From: Halobacterium sp. R2-5
GTDB taxonomy: Archaea; Halobacteriota; Halobacteria; Halobacteriales; Halobacteriaceae
NCBI RefSeq assembly: GCF_011734195.1
Contig: NZ_JAANTH010000001.1
Coordinates: 1,178,001 to 1,242,000 of the forward strand
Reading direction: 5' to 3'
Length of the DNA: 64,000 nt
Shown here: piece after piece, positions 8,885 through 19,262 of the stretch
Position numbering within the stretch: the stretch's first letter is position 1
Layout: each line of letters opens with the position of its first letter
The notes under the pieces: generated by a model
What the model saw: only the letters and a program-made list of their open reading frames with translations
Database searches by the model: none
What the model was told of the DNA's origin: nothing
Translations under genes and position numbers: made by a program

Positions 8885-9706
8885 ATGCCTGGCGACAGCG
8901 AGGACCCCAACGACGAGGTCCAGTACCACGTCGAACTCTCCGAAGGCGACGTCGCGTCCAGCGTCCTGCTCCCGGGGAATCCCGAGCGCCTCGACAAGAT
9001 CACGCCGCTGTGGGACGACCACGACGAGGTCGCCCACCACCGCGAGTACCGCACCGCCACCGGCAGCTACGACGGCACGCCCATCTCGGTCACCTCCACG
9101 GGCATCGGCTCGCCGTCCGCCGCCATCGCGGTCGAGGAGCTCGCGCGCATCGGCGTGGACACGTTCATCCGCGTGGGCTCCTGTGGCGCCCTCCAGGCGG
9201 AGATGGAGCCCGGCGACCTCGTCATCACGCGGGGCGCGGTCCGACAGGAGGGCACCAGCGACGAGTACGTCCGCGAGGACTACCCCGCGGTCGCCGACCA
9301 CGAGGTCGTCGCCGCGCTCGTCGCCGCCGCCGAGCGCCTCGGCCACGACTACCACGTCGGCCTCACGATGAGCTCGGACTCCTTCTACGCGGGGCAGGGC
9401 CGCCCCGGCTTCGAGGGGTTCGAGGCCGCCGGCAGCGACGACCTCATCGCGGAGCTGAAGGACGCGAACGTCGCGAACGTCGAGATGGAGGCGTCGGCGA
9501 TCCTCACGCTCGCGAACGTCTACGGGCTGCGCGCCGGCGCGGTCTGCTCGGTGTTCGCGAACCGCGAGACCGGCGAGTTCCTCACCGAGGGCGAGACCAA
9601 CGCCGCGGAGACCGCGAGCCTCGCGGTCCACCTGCTCGCGAAGATGGACGAGCAGAAGGCGGAAGCCGGCGTGGACAAGTGGCACGCCGGGCTGAGCCTG
9701 GAGTAG
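8885..9706 (+). CDS. udp: Uridine/nucleoside phosphorylase (PNP-UDP family)
   Basis: 273 residues of the NP-I fold. Visible motifs are the phosphate loop (LLPGNPERLDKI), the GSCGAL strand-turn, and the active-site segment NVEMEASAIL with the ribose-binding Glu-Met-Glu. These features favour a uridine phosphorylase-type enzyme. It would cleave uridine, including uridine made by the neighbouring deaminase, to uracil and ribose-1-phosphate. In haloarchaea ribose-1-phosphate can enter a pentose-bisphosphate pathway. The start at 8885 gives the canonical length; an in-frame GTG at 8858 is less likely. Confidence 0.9.
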   Translation: MPGDSEDPNDEVQYHVELSEGDVASSVLLPGNPERLDKITPLWDDHDEVAHHREYRTATGSYDGTPISVTSTGIGSPSAAIAVEELARIGVDTFIRVGSCGALQAEMEPGDLVITRGAVRQEGTSDEYVREDYPAVADHEVVAALVAAAERLGHDYHVGLTMSSDSFYAGQGRPGFEGFEAAGSDDLIAELKDANVANVEMEASAILTLANVYGLRAGAVCSVFANRETGEFLTEGETNAAETASLAVHLLAKMDEQKAEAGVDKWHAGLSLE

Positions 9707-9719
9707 CGACGCGGCCGAC

Positions 9720-9875
9720 TCACTCCTCGTCCCGGGAGTCCCCGGAGAGGAAGACGCTCTCGTCGCCGCCGTGGAAGCGGTCGAGCGCGCGCATCGTGCC
9801 GACGTAGGACCCGATTGCGATCACGGTGACTGCGGCGAGGAGGACGAACCCGTACCAGACCAGTTGGGCGGCCAT
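9720..9875 (-). CDS. Single-pass membrane microprotein
   Basis: 51 residues: MAAQLVWYGFVLLAAVTVIA starts one membrane helix (about residues 5-28), followed by a short charged cytoplasmic or external tail ending in acidic residues. The start was placed at the ATG at 9875; a longer frame to 9992 would add an arginine-rich leader running into the promoter and start of the divergent gene. Function unknown. Confidence 0.6.
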   Translation of the reverse strand: MAAQLVWYGFVLLAAVTVIAIGSYVGTMRALDRFHGGDESVFLSGDSRDEE

Positions 9876-9958
9876 GCGAGCCCGGACGCCGGCGGGCGCC
9901 TTGAAGGTTCGGCGCCCGTTCCCGGAAACGCTAAACCCGGCGGCGCTCTGGTCGGCGT

Positions 9959-10312
9959 ATGCGACCCATCTGGGACGACGACGGCCTCGCACCCGCGTTC
10001 GTGACGGCGTTCGAGGAGTGGGCGACGCGCAACGGCGGAGAGATCGAGGAGTCGACGGACACCACGCTGTTCTGCGAGTTCCCGCCGACCGACGACCAGA
10101 TTCGGCTGCGCGTCGGCCTCTACGAGGCCGGCGGCCGGCACCGCCTGCGCTTCGACACGGTGCGCGAGGAAGTGGAGCTGAAGCTGCTCACGAAGTTCGA
10201 GACGACCGACAGCAAGCTCATCCTGCAGTCGGACAAGGCCAGCCGCACGTTCCAGCTGGACGTGCAGGCCGGCGAGTGGCGCATCCAGAAGCGTCCGGTC
10301 GCGGACGTCTAG
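9959..10312 (+). CDS. Conserved-looking haloarchaeal protein, unknown function
   Basis: 117 residues, soluble, no signal peptide. It begins MRPIWDDDGLAPAFVTAFEEW and has an alternating strand pattern (TLFCEFPP, IRLRVGLYEAGGRHRLRFDT, KLILQSDKASRTFQLDVQAG) suggesting a small beta-sheet fold. I do not recognise a family. Its stop codon shares the CTAG at 10309-10312 with the stop of the flavoprotein gene on the other strand. Confidence 0.7.
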   Translation: MRPIWDDDGLAPAFVTAFEEWATRNGGEIEESTDTTLFCEFPPTDDQIRLRVGLYEAGGRHRLRFDTVREEVELKLLTKFETTDSKLILQSDKASRTFQLDVQAGEWRIQKRPVADV

Positions 10313-11475
10313 AGCGCGTCCCAGGCCTTCATCGCGCGGGACCACGACGTGATCTTCGCGATCCAGCGCGCGGCCGCGCTCTTCTTCAGCATCTTCGCGG
10401 GCGTGCCGTTGAACGTCCGCACGGGCGCCGAGAACCCGCTGACCTCGACGTCGTGGGCGATGGCGGCCTCGCCGATGGAGACCAGCGTCCCCTGGTCGTC
10501 GTACGTCCACGCGCGCAGCGGGCGGTCGTCGATGGCGCGCGCGATGTTCTCCGCGGCGACGTCGGCGGCCTGCCAGGCGGCCTGCGCGGTCGGCGGCGCG
10601 GGCTCGTCGCCCTGGTCGACGAGCGAACAGTCCCCGACAGCGAACACGCGCTCGTCCTCCGTCTGGAGGTTCGAGGACGCCTGCAGGCGGTTGTGCTCGG
10701 CGTCTAGGTCCACGTCCGCGAGCTCGCTCGGGCCCGTGACGCCGCCCGTCCAGACGAACACGTCGTAGGACAGCGCCTCGCGCTCGTCGAACTCGATCTC
10801 GTCTTCCGTGGCGGCGACGATGGGGTCGTCGGTGAGAATCTCGATGTCGCGGTTCTCGATCTGGTGGCGGAGCGCGCCCTGGATCTCGCTGTCGCCCGGC
10901 GGGAAGATCTCGGGCAGCGCCTCCACGAGCACGACGTCGATGGGGGCGTTGTGGCGGTCGCGGAACTCCGCGAGCTCGCCCGCGGTCTGGATGCCGGAGA
11001 GGCCGGCGCCGCCGACGACCACTTTCGCGGGGTTCTCGCGGGTCGCGTCCCGGGCGGCGGTCTTGACGTCCTCGTGGATGCCGAGCGCGTCGTCGAGGTT
11101 CTTCAGCGTGTGCGGGTGCTCGCCCATCCCGTCGATGCCGTAGGTCGCCGTCTCGGAGCCGATGCCGACCAGGAGGTAGTCGTAGTCGACGTCGTCGCCG
11201 TCGGCGAGTTCGACGGTGCGGTCGTCGGTGTCGACGTCGACGACCTCGTCGTGGACGAACCGCGTGCCGCGGGACTTGATGTCCTCGACGGGGATCGAGA
11301 TCTTGTCCTCGACCGCGGGGTCTCGGATGATGCGGTGGGACTCGTGGAGGACGAGGTGGTAGTCCGTCTCGGACACCCAGACGAGCTCCGTCTCCGGGCC
11401 GAGTTCTTCTTCCAGCTTCGTGACGGCGCCGGCGCCGGCGTACCCGGCACCGAGAACGACGACTCTCGTTGTCAT
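10309..11475 (-). CDS. NDH-2-like NAD(P)H dehydrogenase, FAD-dependent
   Basis: 388 residues. The N-terminal dinucleotide-binding motif is VVVLGAGYAGAGAVTKLE for FAD, a second GxGxxG (VVVGGAGLSGIQTAGELAEF) binds NAD(P)H, and VFAVGDCS is the C-terminal FAD-contact motif. The last 30 residues (MLKKSAAARWIAKITSWSRA) are basic and amphipathic, as in type-II NADH dehydrogenases that dock on the membrane and reduce quinone. Sulfide:quinone oxidoreductase is less likely because the redox-active cysteine pair is missing; only one Cys, in VGDCS, is seen in that area. Confidence 0.85.
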   Translation of the reverse strand: MTTRVVVLGAGYAGAGAVTKLEEELGPETELVWVSETDYHLVLHESHRIIRDPAVEDKISIPVEDIKSRGTRFVHDEVVDVDTDDRTVELADGDDVDYDYLLVGIGSETATYGIDGMGEHPHTLKNLDDALGIHEDVKTAARDATRENPAKVVVGGAGLSGIQTAGELAEFRDRHNAPIDVVLVEALPEIFPPGDSEIQGALRHQIENRDIEILTDDPIVAATEDEIEFDEREALSYDVFVWTGGVTGPSELADVDLDAEHNRLQASSNLQTEDERVFAVGDCSLVDQGDEPAPPTAQAAWQAADVAAENIARAIDDRPLRAWTYDDQGTLVSIGEAAIAHDVEVSGFSAPVRTFNGTPAKMLKKSAAARWIAKITSWSRAMKAWDAL

Positions 11476-11524
11476 AGTAACGTGTGCGTGGGCCGACGAT
11501 ACAAAGGCTTTGGAACGCTCGGCG

Positions 11525-12058
11525 TCAGTGCTCGGGTTCCTCGGCGGGCGCCTCCATCGAGTCGATCTTCAGGATGAGAATGTTCGCCGTGTCGTCTTTG
11601 CCGTCCAGGGTCCCCTCGATGACGAGCTTCGACAGCGGCGTCGGGCCGACGGTGACGCTGTCGCCCTCGTGGAACGCCCGGATGGAGCCGCGGAGGTGGA
11701 TCTCCGCGCGGCAGAGCTCGGGGTGGTGGACGCTGGTCAGACCGACCTCCTCGACGTTCGCGTCCTCGACGAGTTCGCCCTCGTGTCGGACCGGGACCTC
11801 CGCGGTGGTGTCGAGCTTCTGGATTTCGAGCGCCTCGTAGGCGTTGACGGTCGGCTTGTAGCCGCCCTTCGGGCCGGGGACGCCCTCGACGAGCTGGAGC
11901 GCTTTCAGGCTCTGCATCTGGTTCCGGATGGTGCCCGGGTTTCGGTCGACCTCCTCGGCGATGTCCTCGCCCTTGACGGCCTGCTCGCGCTCCGTGTAGA
12001 GGTCTACGAGCGCGCGCAGTATCGTCTTCTGGCTGGAGGTCAGTTCAATCGATGACAT
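11525..12058 (-). CDS. Winged-helix transcriptional regulator (Rrf2-like HTH) with C-terminal domain
   Basis: 177 residues. Residues 3-75 form a winged helix (SSQKTILRALVDLY, then AVKGEDIAEEVDRNPGTIRNQMQSLKALQLVEGVPGPKGGYKPT). The second half is a beta-rich domain (EIHLRGSIRAFHEGDSVTVGPT, LVIEGTLDGKDDTANILILKI) that could bind a ligand or mediate dimerisation. The ATG at 12058 lies about 26 bases after the TATA-like TTTAT around 12085-12090 on this strand, so it is chosen over in-frame upstream codons. The target genes are unknown; the epimerase gene diverges 101 bases away. Confidence 0.8.
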   Translation of the reverse strand: MSSIELTSSQKTILRALVDLYTEREQAVKGEDIAEEVDRNPGTIRNQMQSLKALQLVEGVPGPKGGYKPTVNAYEALEIQKLDTTAEVPVRHEGELVEDANVEEVGLTSVHHPELCRAEIHLRGSIRAFHEGDSVTVGPTPLSKLVIEGTLDGKDDTANILILKIDSMEAPAEEPEH

Positions 12059-12159
12059 ACGACTGGTTTGGCCGGTGTTTTCCATAAATCCCCCGATGGG
12101 GAGACTGCGGGACGCGCCGAAACGATGGGTTTTACGGCGCGTCGCGCGACTCACCGCGC

Positions 12160-13080
12160 ATGGACGGAAACCGCGTTCTGGTGACCGGCGGCGCGGGGTT
12201 CATCGGGTCGAACCTCGCGAACCACCTGGCCGCCGACAACGACGTCGTCGCTCTCGACAACGGCTACCTCGGCACCCCTGAGAACCTCTCCGAGGACGTC
12301 GAGTACGTGGAGGCGGACGTCCTCGACGACGACCTCCCGACCGACGTCGACGTCGTCTTCCACCTCGCTGCGCTGTCCTCCCGGCAGATGCTCGAAGAGA
12401 ACCCCCGCGAGGGCGCCCGCGTCAACATCGAGGGGTTCGTGAACGTCGTCGAGCAGGCCCGCGACGACGGCTGCGACACCGTCGTCTACGCCTCGACGTC
12501 GTCGGCGTACGGCAGCCGCACGGAGCCCAGCCCCGAGGACATGGACCTGGAGGCCGCGACGGGGTACGACGCGTCGATGCTCGGCCGGGAGCGCTACGCC
12601 GAGTACTACAACGACTTCTACGACGACCTCTCGTGTGCGGGGATGCGCTTCTTCTCGGTCTACCAGGGTTACGGCGGCAACGAGGCCCACAAGGGCGAGT
12701 ACGCGAACACCGTCTCGCAGTTCGCGGACAAGATCGCGAACGGCGAGTCCCCCGTGCTGTGGGGCGACGGCTCTCAGACTCGTGACTTCACGCACGTCGA
12801 CGACATCGTGCGCGGGCTCGTGACGACCGCCGACCACGAGCTCGCCGGCGTCTACAACCTCGGGACGGGCGACCCGTACTCGTTCAACGAGATGGTCGAG
12901 CTCATCAACAACATCCTCGGCACGGACGTCGAGCCCGAGTACGAGCCGATTCCGCTGGAGAACTACGTCCACGACACGTGCGCCGACATCTCCAAGATTC
13001 ACGAGGCGACCGGCTGGGAGCCCCAGATCTCCTTCGAGGAGGGCGTCGAGCGCGTCTGCGAGCCGTACCTCGACGACTGA
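12160..13080 (+). CDS. NAD-dependent epimerase/dehydratase (GalE-like) with Lys-to-Met change in YxxxK
   Basis: 306 residues of the extended short-chain dehydrogenase family. The Rossmann motif VTGGAGFIGSNL is intact and the Ser/Thr region reads YASTSSAYGS. The catalytic YxxxK is expected at GYDASMLGRERYAEYY: Tyr136 is present but residue 140 is Met (codon ATG at 12577-12579). The C-terminal half has the usual GDGSQTRDFTHVDDIVRG and YNLGTGDPYS motifs for nucleotide-sugar binding. Likely substrates are UDP- or other NDP-sugars for surface polysaccharide or N-glycan assembly; whether it is catalytic is uncertain. Confidence 0.85.
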   Translation: MDGNRVLVTGGAGFIGSNLANHLAADNDVVALDNGYLGTPENLSEDVEYVEADVLDDDLPTDVDVVFHLAALSSRQMLEENPREGARVNIEGFVNVVEQARDDGCDTVVYASTSSAYGSRTEPSPEDMDLEAATGYDASMLGRERYAEYYNDFYDDLSCAGMRFFSVYQGYGGNEAHKGEYANTVSQFADKIANGESPVLWGDGSQTRDFTHVDDIVRGLVTTADHELAGVYNLGTGDPYSFNEMVELINNILGTDVEPEYEPIPLENYVHDTCADISKIHEATGWEPQISFEEGVERVCEPYLDD

Positions 13081-13081
13081 G

Positions 13082-13402
13082 CTACCGGCGGACGAGGTCC
13101 CACGCTACCAGCTTCGTCGCGACGAGCGTCGACGCGACGACCGTCCCGCCGAGGAAGAGACCGGCCGCGTACACCGACCCCGCGAACGGCAGGAGTTCGC
13201 GGGGGAAGTAGACGTACGCCCACGCGGCGACGGCCGCGTAGCAGGCTATCGGTACGAGCAGAACGGCCGCTCGCTGCGGGCCCAGTCGCTGCAGGTCGCC
13301 GTACGTGCGGTCGTGCCAGGGATCTCCCGTGAGCGGCAGCCACGCCAGCCAGCCCACCAGCCGGAACCCGAGGTACCGGAGCTGTCGGCGTTTGGAGGGC
13401 AC
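13082..13402 (-). CDS. Small two-helix membrane protein, unknown function
   Basis: 106 residues from a GTG start at 13402. Two clear hydrophobic segments are seen: AAVLLVPIACYAAVAAWAYV and, near the end, AAGLFLGGTVVASTLVATKLV. A third weaker one is RLVGWLAWLPL at the N-terminus. A TTAT patch about 26 bases upstream of 13402 on this strand supports this start over a GTG at 13459. The stop lies one base after the epimerase stop on the other strand. No family recognised. Confidence 0.6.
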   Translation of the reverse strand: MPSKRRQLRYLGFRLVGWLAWLPLTGDPWHDRTYGDLQRLGPQRAAVLLVPIACYAAVAAWAYVYFPRELLPFAGSVYAAGLFLGGTVVASTLVATKLVAWDLVRR

Positions 13403-13490
13403 ACGCTCACGTCTGTCGTTTCCGACATAAGCGCTTCGCCGGCCGGCGCGTATCCGCACCCACTAAGGGCCGGTCGCCGTAGCTGTCTGC

Positions 13491-14396
13491 ATGTCTCGAA
13501 CTGTCCACGTCATCGGCGCCCCGATGGACTACGGCGCGGACCGACGCGGCGTCGACATGGGGCCGTCGGCGATCCGGTACGCCGACCTCGCGAGCGGACT
13601 CGAAGCGGCGGACGTCGACGCCGTCGACACGGGCGACCTGCTCGTGCCGCGCGCCGAGGAGCGCGACGCGAACGGCGGGAACGCGAAGTTCCTCGACGAG
13701 ATCGAGGACGTCTGTATCCGGCTCGCCGACGAGGTCGCGGGCACCATCGACGACGGCGCGTTCCCGCTCGTGCTCGGCGGCGACCACGCGGTCGCCATCG
13801 GGTCGCTGGCCGGGAGCGCCCGCGACGCCGAAATCGGCGCGCTCTGGCTGGACGCCCACGGCGACTTCAACACTCCTTCGTCCTCGCCGAGCGGGAACGT
13901 CCACGGGATGCCGCTCGCGGCGGCGCTCGGGCGCGGCGAGTTCGCGGACACGGAGTGGGCGAACGCCACCGGCCTCCGCGAGGAGAACGTCGCGCTCGTC
14001 GGCCTCCGCAAGCTCGACGACTACGAGCGCGAGGCCATCCGCGACAGCGAGATGACCGCCTACACGATGAGCGACATCGACGAGCGCGGCGTCACCAGCG
14101 TCATCGACGACGCCCTCGACGTCGTCACCGCGGGCACCGACGGCGTCCACGTCTCGCTGGACCTCGACTGGCTCGACCCCCACGAGGCGCCCGGCGTCGG
14201 GACGCCCGTCCGCGGCGGTGCGACCTACCGCGAGGCCCACGCGGCGCTGGAGGCCATCGCACAGCGGGACGAGAACGTGGACTGCCTGCGGTCGCTGGAG
14301 GTCGTGGAAGTGAACCCGATTCTCGACGAGTCCAACCGCACCGCCGACATCGCCGCCGAGCTCGCCGCGAGCGCGCTCGGCAAGCGGATCCTCTAG
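13491..14396 (+). CDS. rocF: Arginase (ureohydrolase family)
   Basis: 301 residues. The binuclear manganese site is visible in GGDHAVAIG, WLDAHGDFNTP and SLDLDWLDP. The loop SGNVHGMPLA after the second motif and APGVGTPV after the third are typical of arginase rather than agmatinase or formimidoylglutamase. The enzyme hydrolyses arginine to ornithine and urea. It stands alone; its stop shares a CTAG tetranucleotide with the small minus-strand gene. The in-frame ATG at 13491 gives the usual length. Confidence 0.9.
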   Translation: MSRTVHVIGAPMDYGADRRGVDMGPSAIRYADLASGLEAADVDAVDTGDLLVPRAEERDANGGNAKFLDEIEDVCIRLADEVAGTIDDGAFPLVLGGDHAVAIGSLAGSARDAEIGALWLDAHGDFNTPSSSPSGNVHGMPLAAALGRGEFADTEWANATGLREENVALVGLRKLDDYEREAIRDSEMTAYTMSDIDERGVTSVIDDALDVVTAGTDGVHVSLDLDWLDPHEAPGVGTPVRGGATYREAHAALEAIAQRDENVDCLRSLEVVEVNPILDESNRTADIAAELAASALGKRIL

Positions 14397-14554
14397 AGCG
14401 CGGCGGTCGCCACCGCGTACACGAGTCCGGCGGCGGCCGCGGCCAGCGCCACGTGCCCGAGTGCGCCGAACGCCACCGCGGCGCCGGCCAGCACTCTGTC
14501 TGCGATTCCGAGCTCTTCACCGAACACCGCCCGTTCGCGTTCTGCGACGGCCAT
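14393..14554 (-). CDS. Membrane microprotein downstream of gyrA
   Basis: 53 residues: a charged N-terminal part (MAVAERERAVFGEELGIADR) and a long Ala/Val/Leu-rich helix to the C-terminus. The frame is open from the ATG at 14554 to a TAG that shares CTAG with the arginase stop. It lies 118 bases after gyrA on the same strand, behind a leader with two inverted repeats and its own AT-rich patch. The CTAG tail overlap, seen for several other real pairs in this window, supports it being a gene. Function unknown. Confidence 0.55.
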   Translation of the reverse strand: MAVAERERAVFGEELGIADRVLAGAAVAFGALGHVALAAAAAGLVYAVATAAL

Positions 14555-14563
14555 TGTTCTTCA

Positions 14564-14603
14564 CCTACTTCGAGGTAGGCCGTCCGGGGGGACAATCCCC
14601 CGG
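14564..14603 (-). promoter_or_regulatory. Two adjacent inverted repeats in the leader of the 14554 gene
   Basis: One repeat is the near-palindrome CCTACTTCGAGGTAGG (14564-14579); the other is CCGGGGG-GACAAT-CCCCCGG (14584-14603), a 7-base-pair stem with a 6-base loop. They lie between the AT-rich patch at 14653-14660 and the ATG at 14554. They could form an RNA structure in a roughly 75-base leader, or serve as gyrA transcript end or operator. Confidence 0.4.
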
Positions 14604-14652
14604 GGCGGTTCCAGTGAACTCACAACCGCTCCCAGTCTCCGGGAACCCGCGA

Positions 14653-14660
14653 AAATATTT
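14653..14660 (-). promoter_or_regulatory. AT-rich patch between gyrA and the microprotein gene
   Basis: AAATATTT (minus strand) is the only such patch in the gyrA-to-microprotein gap. It could be a TATA box giving a transcript with a leader of about 75 bases, or part of a T-rich gyrA transcription end. Confidence 0.35.
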
Positions 14661-14672
14661 ACCGGGGGAGCG

Positions 14673-17174
14673 CTACTCCGCGTCCTCGTCCGCGTCGCCT
14701 TCGTCGCTGTCCTCGCTCGGGCGGTAGACGGAGACGTCGGCGACCTCGTCGCCTTCCTCGACGTCCATCACCTTCACGCCCTTCGTGTTCCGGCCGACCG
14801 TCGAGATCTCGTCGACGGGGAGCCGGATGATCTGCCCGTCGGCGCTCATCGCGACGAGGTTGTCGTCGTCGCTGACCGTGTCAAGGGAGACGACGCTGCC
14901 GTTCCGGTCGCCGGTCTTGATGTCCACGAGCCCCTTCCCGTTCCGGGACTGCTTGCGGTACTCCGACAGGGGCGTGCGCTTCCCGTAGCCGAACTCGGTG
15001 ACCGTCAGCAGGGTGCGCTCGTCGTCGGGTTCGACCTGCGCGAGGCCCGCGACCCGGTCGTCGCCCTCGAGGTCCATCCCGCGGACGCCGCGGGCGTTCC
15101 GGCCCATCGCGCGGACGTCCGTCTCGTCGAAGCGAATCGCCATCCCGTCCTCGCTGCCGAGCACGACGTCGTGGCTGCCGTCCGTGACCTCCACGTCCGC
15201 GAGCTCGTCGCCGTCCTCGAGGCTGATGGCGATGATGCCCGTCGAGCGGATGTTCTCGAACTCGCCGACAGTCGTGCGTTTGACGTAGCCGTGGCGGGTC
15301 GCCATCGTGAGGTACTCCTCGTCGGACTCGAAGTCGAGGTCGTCGTCCGTGACGACCGCCGAGATCTCCTCGCCGTCGTCGAGGTCGAGGATGTTCACGG
15401 CGGAGGTGCCCCGCGCCGTTCGGGACATCTCCGGCACCTGGTGGACCTTCAGGCGGTAGACCTGGCCCTGGTTCGTGAAGCAGAGCAGGTAGTCGTGCGT
15501 GCTCGCGGTGAACACCGCGGAGACGCGGTCCTCGTCCTTGAGGTCCGTGCCGATGATGCCCTTCCCGCCGCGGTGCTGGGCGTCGAACGTGTCGGCGGGC
15601 ACGCGCTTGATGTAGTCGCTCTCCGTGAGCACCACGACGACGTCCTCCTCGGGGATGAGGTCCTCGTCGGTGACCGTGCCGGTGTCTTCGATGAACGACG
15701 TGCGGCGCTCGTCGGCGTACTCCTCCTTGATGTCCCGGAGCTCGTCCTTGATGACCGAGAGGAGCTCCTCCTCGCTGCCGAGAATCTCCTCTAAGCGCTC
15801 GATGCGGGCGGTGACCTCCTCGTACTCGGACTCGATTTCGGCGGCCTCCATCGACGTGAGGCTGCCGAGCTGCATCCGCACGATGTGGTCGGCCTGCGCC
15901 TGCGTGAACCCGAAACCGTCCTTGAGCGCCTCCTTGGCGTCGTCGCGGTCCTCGGCGTTCTGGATGGTCTCGACCACGTCGTCGGCCTGCTCTAAGGCCT
16001 TCAGGCGGCCTTCGAGGATGTGCGCGCGGTCCTCGGCCTCCGCGAGGTCGTGCTCGGAGCGCCGCCGCACCACTTCCTTGCGGTGGGCGACGTACTCCTC
16101 GAGCATCTCCTTGAGCGTGAGGACCTTCGGCTGGCCGTCCACGAGCGCGAGGTTGATGACGCCGAACGTCCGCTCGAGGTGGGACTCCAGGAGGTGGTTC
16201 TCGACGACGTCCGTGTTCGCGTTCCGCTTGAGTTCGACGACGATGCGGATGCCGTTCCGGTCGGACTCGTCGCGGAGGTCGCGCACGCCGTCGAGGTCGC
16301 CGTCGCGGACGTCGTCCGCGATGCGCTCGACGAGCTTCGACTTGTTCTGCTGGTAGGGCAGCTCCGTGATGACGATGCTGTCACTGGAGTCGCCCTCTTC
16401 GACGTGGTACTCGGCGCGCATCCGGACGCGGCCGCGGCCCGTCTGGTAGGCCTGCTTGACGTCCGAGCGCCCGACGATGTTCCCCGCGGTCGGGAAGTCC
16501 GGCCCCTTCACGTGGTCCATCAGGTCGACGACCGTGCAGTCGGGGTTGTCGATGAGGTGGACGGTGGCGTCGATGACCTCGCCGAGGTTGTGCGGCGGGA
16601 CGTTCGTCGACATCCCGACCGCGATGCCCGACGAGCCGTTGACGAGCAGGTTCGGGAACGCCGACGGCAGCACGTCCGGCTCGGTCAGGCGGTCGTCGTA
16701 GTTCGGCTGGAAGTCGACGGTGTCCTTCTCGATGTCCGTCAGCAGCTCCTCCGCGATGGGCGCCATGCGGGCCTCCGTGTACCGCATGGCCGCCGCGGGG
16801 TCGCCGTCGACGCTGCCGAAGTTCCCCTGGCCGTCGACGAGCGGGTACCGCATCGAGAAGTCCTGGGCCATCCGCACGAGCGCGTCGTAGATAGCGGAGT
16901 CGCCGTGCGGGTGGTAGTCGCCCATCGTGTCCCCGACGATGTTCGAGGACTTCCGGTGGCTGGAGCCACTGGAGACGCCCGCCTCGTGCATCGCGTAGAG
17001 GATGCGTCGGTGGACGGGCTTGAGGCCGTCCCGGACGTCCGGGAGCGCCCGTCCCGCGATGACGCTCATCGCGTAGTCGATGTACGACTGCTCCATCTCC
17101 TCGTCCACGCGGACGTTCTTCACGCGGTCCGCGACCTCCTCGGGTGCGTCTGGGTCTGGTGCTTCCGAACTCAT
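14673..17174 (-). CDS. gyrA: DNA gyrase subunit A
   Basis: 833 residues. The catalytic Tyr132 lies in [10 protein letters not shown] and the quinolone-region motif reads [17 protein letters not shown], with Ser93 and Asp97 at the positions of E. coli Ser83 and Asp87, so no resistance change is visible there. The C-terminal beta-pinwheel is present and begins with the GyrA box as QHRGGKG. Gyrase A2B2 introduces negative supercoils using ATP. The ATG follows the gyrB stop by one base, so both subunits are made from one transcript. The extreme C-terminus is acidic ([13 protein letters not shown]), as is usual for salt-adapted proteins. Confidence 0.97.
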   Translation of the reverse strand: MSSEAPDPDAPEEVADRVKNVRVDEEMEQSYIDYAMSVIAGRALPDVRDGLKPVHRRILYAMHEAGVSSGSSHRKSSNIVGDTMGDYHPHGDSAIYDALVRMAQDFSMRYPLVDGQGNFGSVDGDPAAAMRYTEARMAPIAEELLTDIEKDTVDFQPNYDDRLTEPDVLPSAFPNLLVNGSSGIAVGMSTNVPPHNLGEVIDATVHLIDNPDCTVVDLMDHVKGPDFPTAGNIVGRSDVKQAYQTGRGRVRMRAEYHVEEGDSSDSIVITELPYQQNKSKLVERIADDVRDGDLDGVRDLRDESDRNGIRIVVELKRNANTDVVENHLLESHLERTFGVINLALVDGQPKVLTLKEMLEEYVAHRKEVVRRRSEHDLAEAEDRAHILEGRLKALEQADDVVETIQNAEDRDDAKEALKDGFGFTQAQADHIVRMQLGSLTSMEAAEIESEYEEVTARIERLEEILGSEEELLSVIKDELRDIKEEYADERRTSFIEDTGTVTDEDLIPEEDVVVVLTESDYIKRVPADTFDAQHRGGKGIIGTDLKDEDRVSAVFTASTHDYLLCFTNQGQVYRLKVHQVPEMSRTARGTSAVNILDLDDGEEISAVVTDDDLDFESDEEYLTMATRHGYVKRTTVGEFENIRSTGIIAISLEDGDELADVEVTDGSHDVVLGSEDGMAIRFDETDVRAMGRNARGVRGMDLEGDDRVAGLAQVEPDDERTLLTVTEFGYGKRTPLSEYRKQSRNGKGLVDIKTGDRNGSVVSLDTVSDDDNLVAMSADGQIIRLPVDEISTVGRNTKGVKVMDVEEGDEVADVSVYRPSEDSDEGDADEDAE

Positions 17175-17175
17175 G

Positions 17176-19110
<1,935 letters not shown>

Positions 19111-19126
19111 CTAATCCCCCCGGCGG

Positions 19127-19134
19127 TAAAAAAG
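19127..19134 (-). promoter_or_regulatory. TATA-like element of gyrBA
   Basis: CTTTTTTA on the minus strand, 32-39 bases before the gyrB ATG at 19095, suggests a very short leader. The 12-base palindrome CGCACGCGTGCG (19138-19149) lies immediately upstream. Confidence 0.55.
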
Positions 19135-19137
19135 ACT

Positions 19138-19149
19138 CGCACGCGTGCG
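19138..19149. repeat. 12-base perfect palindrome in the gyrBA/top6BA intergenic region
   Basis: CGCACGCGTGCG is a perfect palindrome next to the gyrBA TATA-like element, on the side where TFB would bind. It could be an operator shared by both divergent topoisomerase operons, but such palindromes also occur by chance in GC-rich DNA. Confidence 0.35.
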
Positions 19150-19229
19150 CGCGAAGCCCGCCCGGCTCGTCTCCGGCGCGTCCGCCGTCGACGCGTCCAG
19201 TTTCACTTTCACCACGCACACCGCTGGGG

Positions 19230-19236
19230 TTTTACC
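19230..19236 (+). promoter_or_regulatory. TATA-like element of top6BA
   Basis: TTTTACC, flanked by GGG and CTCC, lies 27-33 bases before the top6B ATG at 19263 in the shared divergent intergenic region. Confidence 0.5.
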
Positions 19237-19262
19237 CTCCTGGCGGGAAGTAACGCCACCGA

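Noticed and set aside
10960-11010. Sulfide:quinone oxidoreductase instead of NDH-2 for the 10309-11475 flavoprotein
   Set aside because: The redox-active cysteines expected in that family are not present; both dinucleotide motifs fit an NADH dehydrogenase-like enzyme.
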